A DNA stretch of 57,771 bases from Actinomadura hibisca NBRC 15177 (lineage in GTDB: Bacteria > Actinomycetota > Actinomycetes > Streptosporangiales > Streptosporangiaceae). Shown here in pieces: positions 55,474 to 57,771 of this stretch. The DNA lies in the NCBI RefSeq assembly GCF_001552635.1, contig NZ_BCRO01000069.1, positions 1 through 57,771 of the forward strand, written 5' to 3'. The translations under genes were made by a program, and so were the position numbers. A model generated the notes under the pieces. The model saw only the letters and a program-made list of their open reading frames with translations, searched no databases and was not told where the DNA came from. Numbering within the stretch: the stretch's first letter is position 1; each line of letters starts with the position of its first letter.

Positions 55474-57771
55474 TCAGTCGCGGGGCTTCTCCCGCATCTC
55501 GAAGCACTCGATGGTGTCACCGAGCTTGATGTCGTTGTAGCCGACACCGATACCGCACTCGAAGCCCTCGCGGACCTCGGTGGCGTCGTCCTTGAAGCGG
55601 CGCAGCGACGACACCGTGAGGTTGTCGGAGACCACGACGCCGTCGCGGACGATGCGGGCCTTGGCGTTGCGCTGGATGACACCGGAGGTGACCATCGAGC
55701 CCGCCACGTTGCCGATCCGCGGCACCTTGAAGATCTCGCGGACCTCGGCGGTGCCCAGCTGGGCCTCCTCGAACTCCGGCTTCAGCATGCCCTTGAGGGC
55801 CGCCTCGACCTCCTCGATCGCCTGGTAGATGACCGAGTAGTACCGGATGTCCACGCCCTCGCGGTCGGCCATCTCCTGCGCGTTGCGCTCGGGCCGCACG
55901 TTGAAGCCGATGATGACCGCGCCCTCGGACGCCAGCGACAGGTTGACGTCGTTCTGCGTGATCGCGCCGACACCGCGGCGGATGACCCGCAGGCTGACCT
56001 CGTCGCCCACGTCGATCTTGAGGAGCGAGTCCTCCAGCGCCTCCACCGAACCGGACACGTCGCCCTTGAGGATGAGCAGCAGCTCGTCCCGCTCGCCGCG
56101 CTCCAGGTCCTTGAACAGCTCTTCCAGCGAGCTGGACTTGCGGCTCTTGAGCAGCTCGGCGTTGCGCTTGCGCGCGGTGCGCTTGTCGGCGATCTGGCGG
56201 GCCACCCGGTCGTCGTCGACGACCAGGAAGTTGTCGCCCGCGCCGGGCACGGCGGTGAGGCCGAGCACCAGCACCGGGCGGGACGGCTCCGCCTCCTCGA
56301 CGAGGTTGCCGTTCTCGTCGTGCATCGCCCGGACGCGGCCGTGGGCCACGCCGCAGACGATGGAGTCGCCGACCCGCAGCGTGCCGCGCTGCACCAGCAC
56401 GGTCGCCACGGCGCCCCGGCCCTTGTCCAGGTGGGCCTCGATGGCCGAGCCCTGGGCGGGCATGTCGGGGTTGGCCACCAGCTCCAGCTCGGCGTCGGCG
56501 GTCAGCACGATCGACTCCAGCAGGCCGTCGATGTTGAGGCCCTCGCGGGCCGACACGTCGACGAACTGCGTGGTGCCGCCGAACTCCTCGGCGACCAGAC
56601 CGTACTCGGTGAGCTGGGCCCGCACGCGCTGCGGGTCCGCGCCCTCCTTGTCGATCTTGTTGACCGCCACCACGATCGGCACGCCGGCCGCGGTCGCGTG
56701 GTCGATCGCCTCGGTGGTCTGCGGCTTGACGCCGTCGTCGGCCGCGACCACCAGCACCACCAGGTCGGTGGTGTCGGCACCGCGGGCGCGCATGGCGGAG
56801 AACGCCTCGTGACCCGGGGTGTCGATGAAGGTGATCTTGCGGTCCTCGCCGTCCACCACGGTCTCGACCTGGTAGGCGCCGATGTGCTGGGTGATGCCGC
56901 CGGCCTCGCCCGCGACCACGTTGGCGTTGCGGATGGCGTCCAGCAGCTTGGTCTTGCCGTGGTCGACGTGACCCATGACGGTGACCACCGGCGGACGGGA
57001 CTGGAGGTTGCCCTCGTCGCCCTCGTCCTCGCCGTACTCGATGTCGAACGACTCCAGCAGCGCGCGGTCCTCGTCCTCGGGGCTGACGACCTGGACGTCG
57101 AAGTCCAGCTCGGCCCCGAGCAGCTGCAGGTCGTCGGTGTCCACCGACTGCGTGGCGGTGACCATCTTGCCGAGGTGCATCATGATCGCCACGAGCGACG
57201 CCGGGTTGGCGCCGATCTTCTCGGCGAAGTCGGTCAGCGTCGCGCCCTGCGGCAGCCGGATGGTCCGGCCGTTGCCGCGCGGCGCCGAAACGCCACCGGC
57301 GGCGGGCGCCTGCATGTTCTCGAACTCTTGACGACGCGCGCGCTTCGACTTGCGGGCACGGCCCGGACGGCCGCCGGGACGGCCGAAGGCGCCCTGCGTG
57401 CCGCCGCGGCCGCGCGGACCGCCGCCACCGGGACGGGGACCGAAACCGCCGGGACGACCACCGCCGCCACCACCGGGACCGCCGCCCGCGCGGGGGCCGC
57501 CGAAGCCGCCGCCGCCACCGGGACGACCGCCGCCGCCGGGACGACCGCCACCGCCGCCGGGACGGCCACCGCCGCCACCGGGACCACGGCCGCCGCCACC
57601 GGGACCGCCGCGCCCCGGCGAGCTCGCCGGCCGCGAGGACGGCATGCTCATCGGGCTCGGACGCGGACCGCCACCGCCGCCGCCACCGGGACGCGGCGGC
57701 ATGCCGCCCGGGTTCGGGCGCGGACCGCCCGCGCCGGGGGCACCGCCGGGGCGCGGCCCCGGACGGGCGCC
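55474..57771 (-). CDS. infB: Translation initiation factor IF-2 (5' end cut by window)
   Basis: The last 766 codons of IF-2; the frame stays open to the window edge, so the start lies outside. The first 140 residues are a Gly/Arg/Pro-rich low-complexity region made of GGGG-R-PGG repeats, typical of actinobacterial IF-2. Then come the IF2-N-like segment (GATLTDFAEKIGANPASLV), and the G domain with VMGHVDHGKTKLLD, DTPGHEAF, NKIDKEGADP and SAREG. Domains II-IV follow, ending in GFECGIGVGYNDIKLGDTIECFEM. It recruits fMet-tRNA to the 30S subunit. Hairpins follow the stop. Confidence 0.97.
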   Translation of the reverse strand, partial: GARPGPRPGGAPGAGGPRPNPGGMPPRPGGGGGGGPRPSPMSMPSSRPASSPGRGGPGGGGRGPGGGGGRPGGGGGRPGGGGRPGGGGGFGGPRAGGGPGGGGGGRPGGFGPRPGGGGPRGRGGTQGAFGRPGGRPGRARKSKRARRQEFENMQAPAAGGVSAPRGNGRTIRLPQGATLTDFAEKIGANPASLVAIMMHLGKMVTATQSVDTDDLQLLGAELDFDVQVVSPEDEDRALLESFDIEYGEDEGDEGNLQSRPPVVTVMGHVDHGKTKLLDAIRNANVVAGEAGGITQHIGAYQVETVVDGEDRKITFIDTPGHEAFSAMRARGADTTDLVVLVVAADDGVKPQTTEAIDHATAAGVPIVVAVNKIDKEGADPQRVRAQLTEYGLVAEEFGGTTQFVDVSAREGLNIDGLLESIVLTADAELELVANPDMPAQGSAIEAHLDKGRGAVATVLVQRGTLRVGDSIVCGVAHGRVRAMHDENGNLVEEAEPSRPVLVLGLTAVPGAGDNFLVVDDDRVARQIADKRTARKRNAELLKSRKSSSLEELFKDLERGERDELLLILKGDVSGSVEALEDSLLKIDVGDEVSLRVIRRGVGAITQNDVNLSLASEGAVIIGFNVRPERNAQEMADREGVDIRYYSVIYQAIEEVEAALKGMLKPEFEEAQLGTAEVREIFKVPRIGNVAGSMVTSGVIQRNAKARIVRDGVVVSDNLTVSSLRRFKDDATEVREGFECGIGVGYNDIKLGDTIECFEMREKPRD

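Noticed and set aside
57342..57771. Gly-rich repeats in infB as a collagen-like or separate gene
   Set aside because: They are in frame with IF-2 and are the usual low-complexity N-terminal region of actinobacterial IF-2.
1..57771. tRNA, rRNA, CRISPR or insertion sequence
   Set aside because: I checked the intergenic regions and found no cloverleaf arms, no regularly spaced repeats with unique spacers and no transposase-like protein.

Overview
The window is high-GC DNA (by eye above 70 % G+C) with GC-rich third codon positions, frequent GTG starts and very small gaps between genes. ClgR, the ftsK-rimO-pgsA-cinA neighbourhood, an actinobacterial-type PNPase/rpsO pair, MenA and CGNR-type regulators all point to an actinomycete. 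The closest feel is the Streptosporangiales/Thermomonosporaceae (Actinomadura-like), but that placement is an inference. About 52 protein genes are supported. I see no rRNA, tRNA, insertion sequence, prophage or CRISPR array.

Layout. (1) 0-10 kb is accessory: an Rrf2 regulator, a Nei/Fpg glycosylase, LysR, an EEP nuclease, a MarR regulator divergent from a secreted SMP-30-like protein, a WGR-domain protein, an EF-hand protein, acetyltransferase, a PCMT-like methyltransferase and Dps. (2) 10.6-22.5 kb, all on the minus strand, is a conserved actinobacterial core block read dapA-rnj / ftsK / rodZ-like-rimO-pgsA / cinA / clgR. It is interrupted only by a DUF1990-YndJ pair between pgsA and cinA. 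(3) 22.8-39.8 kb is a second accessory region: a GH18-like secreted protein, an unusual cytochrome b, a MocR regulator divergent from an EamA exporter, hydrolase, VOC protein, CGNR regulator, MFS exporter, menA, ung, an orphan ModA-like lipoprotein, an SRPBCC protein and an FtsH. (4) 39.8-57.8 kb, mainly minus, is the translation/RNA block infB-DUF503-rbfA-nrnA-truB / ribF-rpsO-pnp-M16 peptidase, followed by dapB and its satellites. It is interrupted by a plus-strand group (EEP protein, membrane protein, Sco1-PCuAC copper chaperone) between truB and ribF, and by an AI-2E permease between the M16 peptidase gene and dapB.

How the genes work together. The minus-strand blocks combine lysine/peptidoglycan precursor synthesis (dapA, dapB), RNA processing and decay (rnj, pnp, nrnA), ribosome maturation (rimO, rbfA, truB, rpsO, infB), chromosome segregation (ftsK), lipid synthesis (pgsA) and protease control (clgR). 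Many pairs overlap by 4 bp (GTGA or ATGA), which implies translational coupling. Strong GC-rich hairpins after ftsK, rnj, pnp, rpsO, ung and infB divide the blocks into transcription units.

Most interesting points: a cytochrome b homologue that has lost both predicted ligands of heme bH but keeps the bL pair and the PDWY motif; a transglutaminase-like protein in the dapB operon without the catalytic cysteine; a Sco1-PCuAC fusion; two strong paired operators (13746-13795 and 37065-37103) with no regulator gene beside them; a divergent MocR/EamA pair whose start codons overlap; and several genes that appear to be leaderless.
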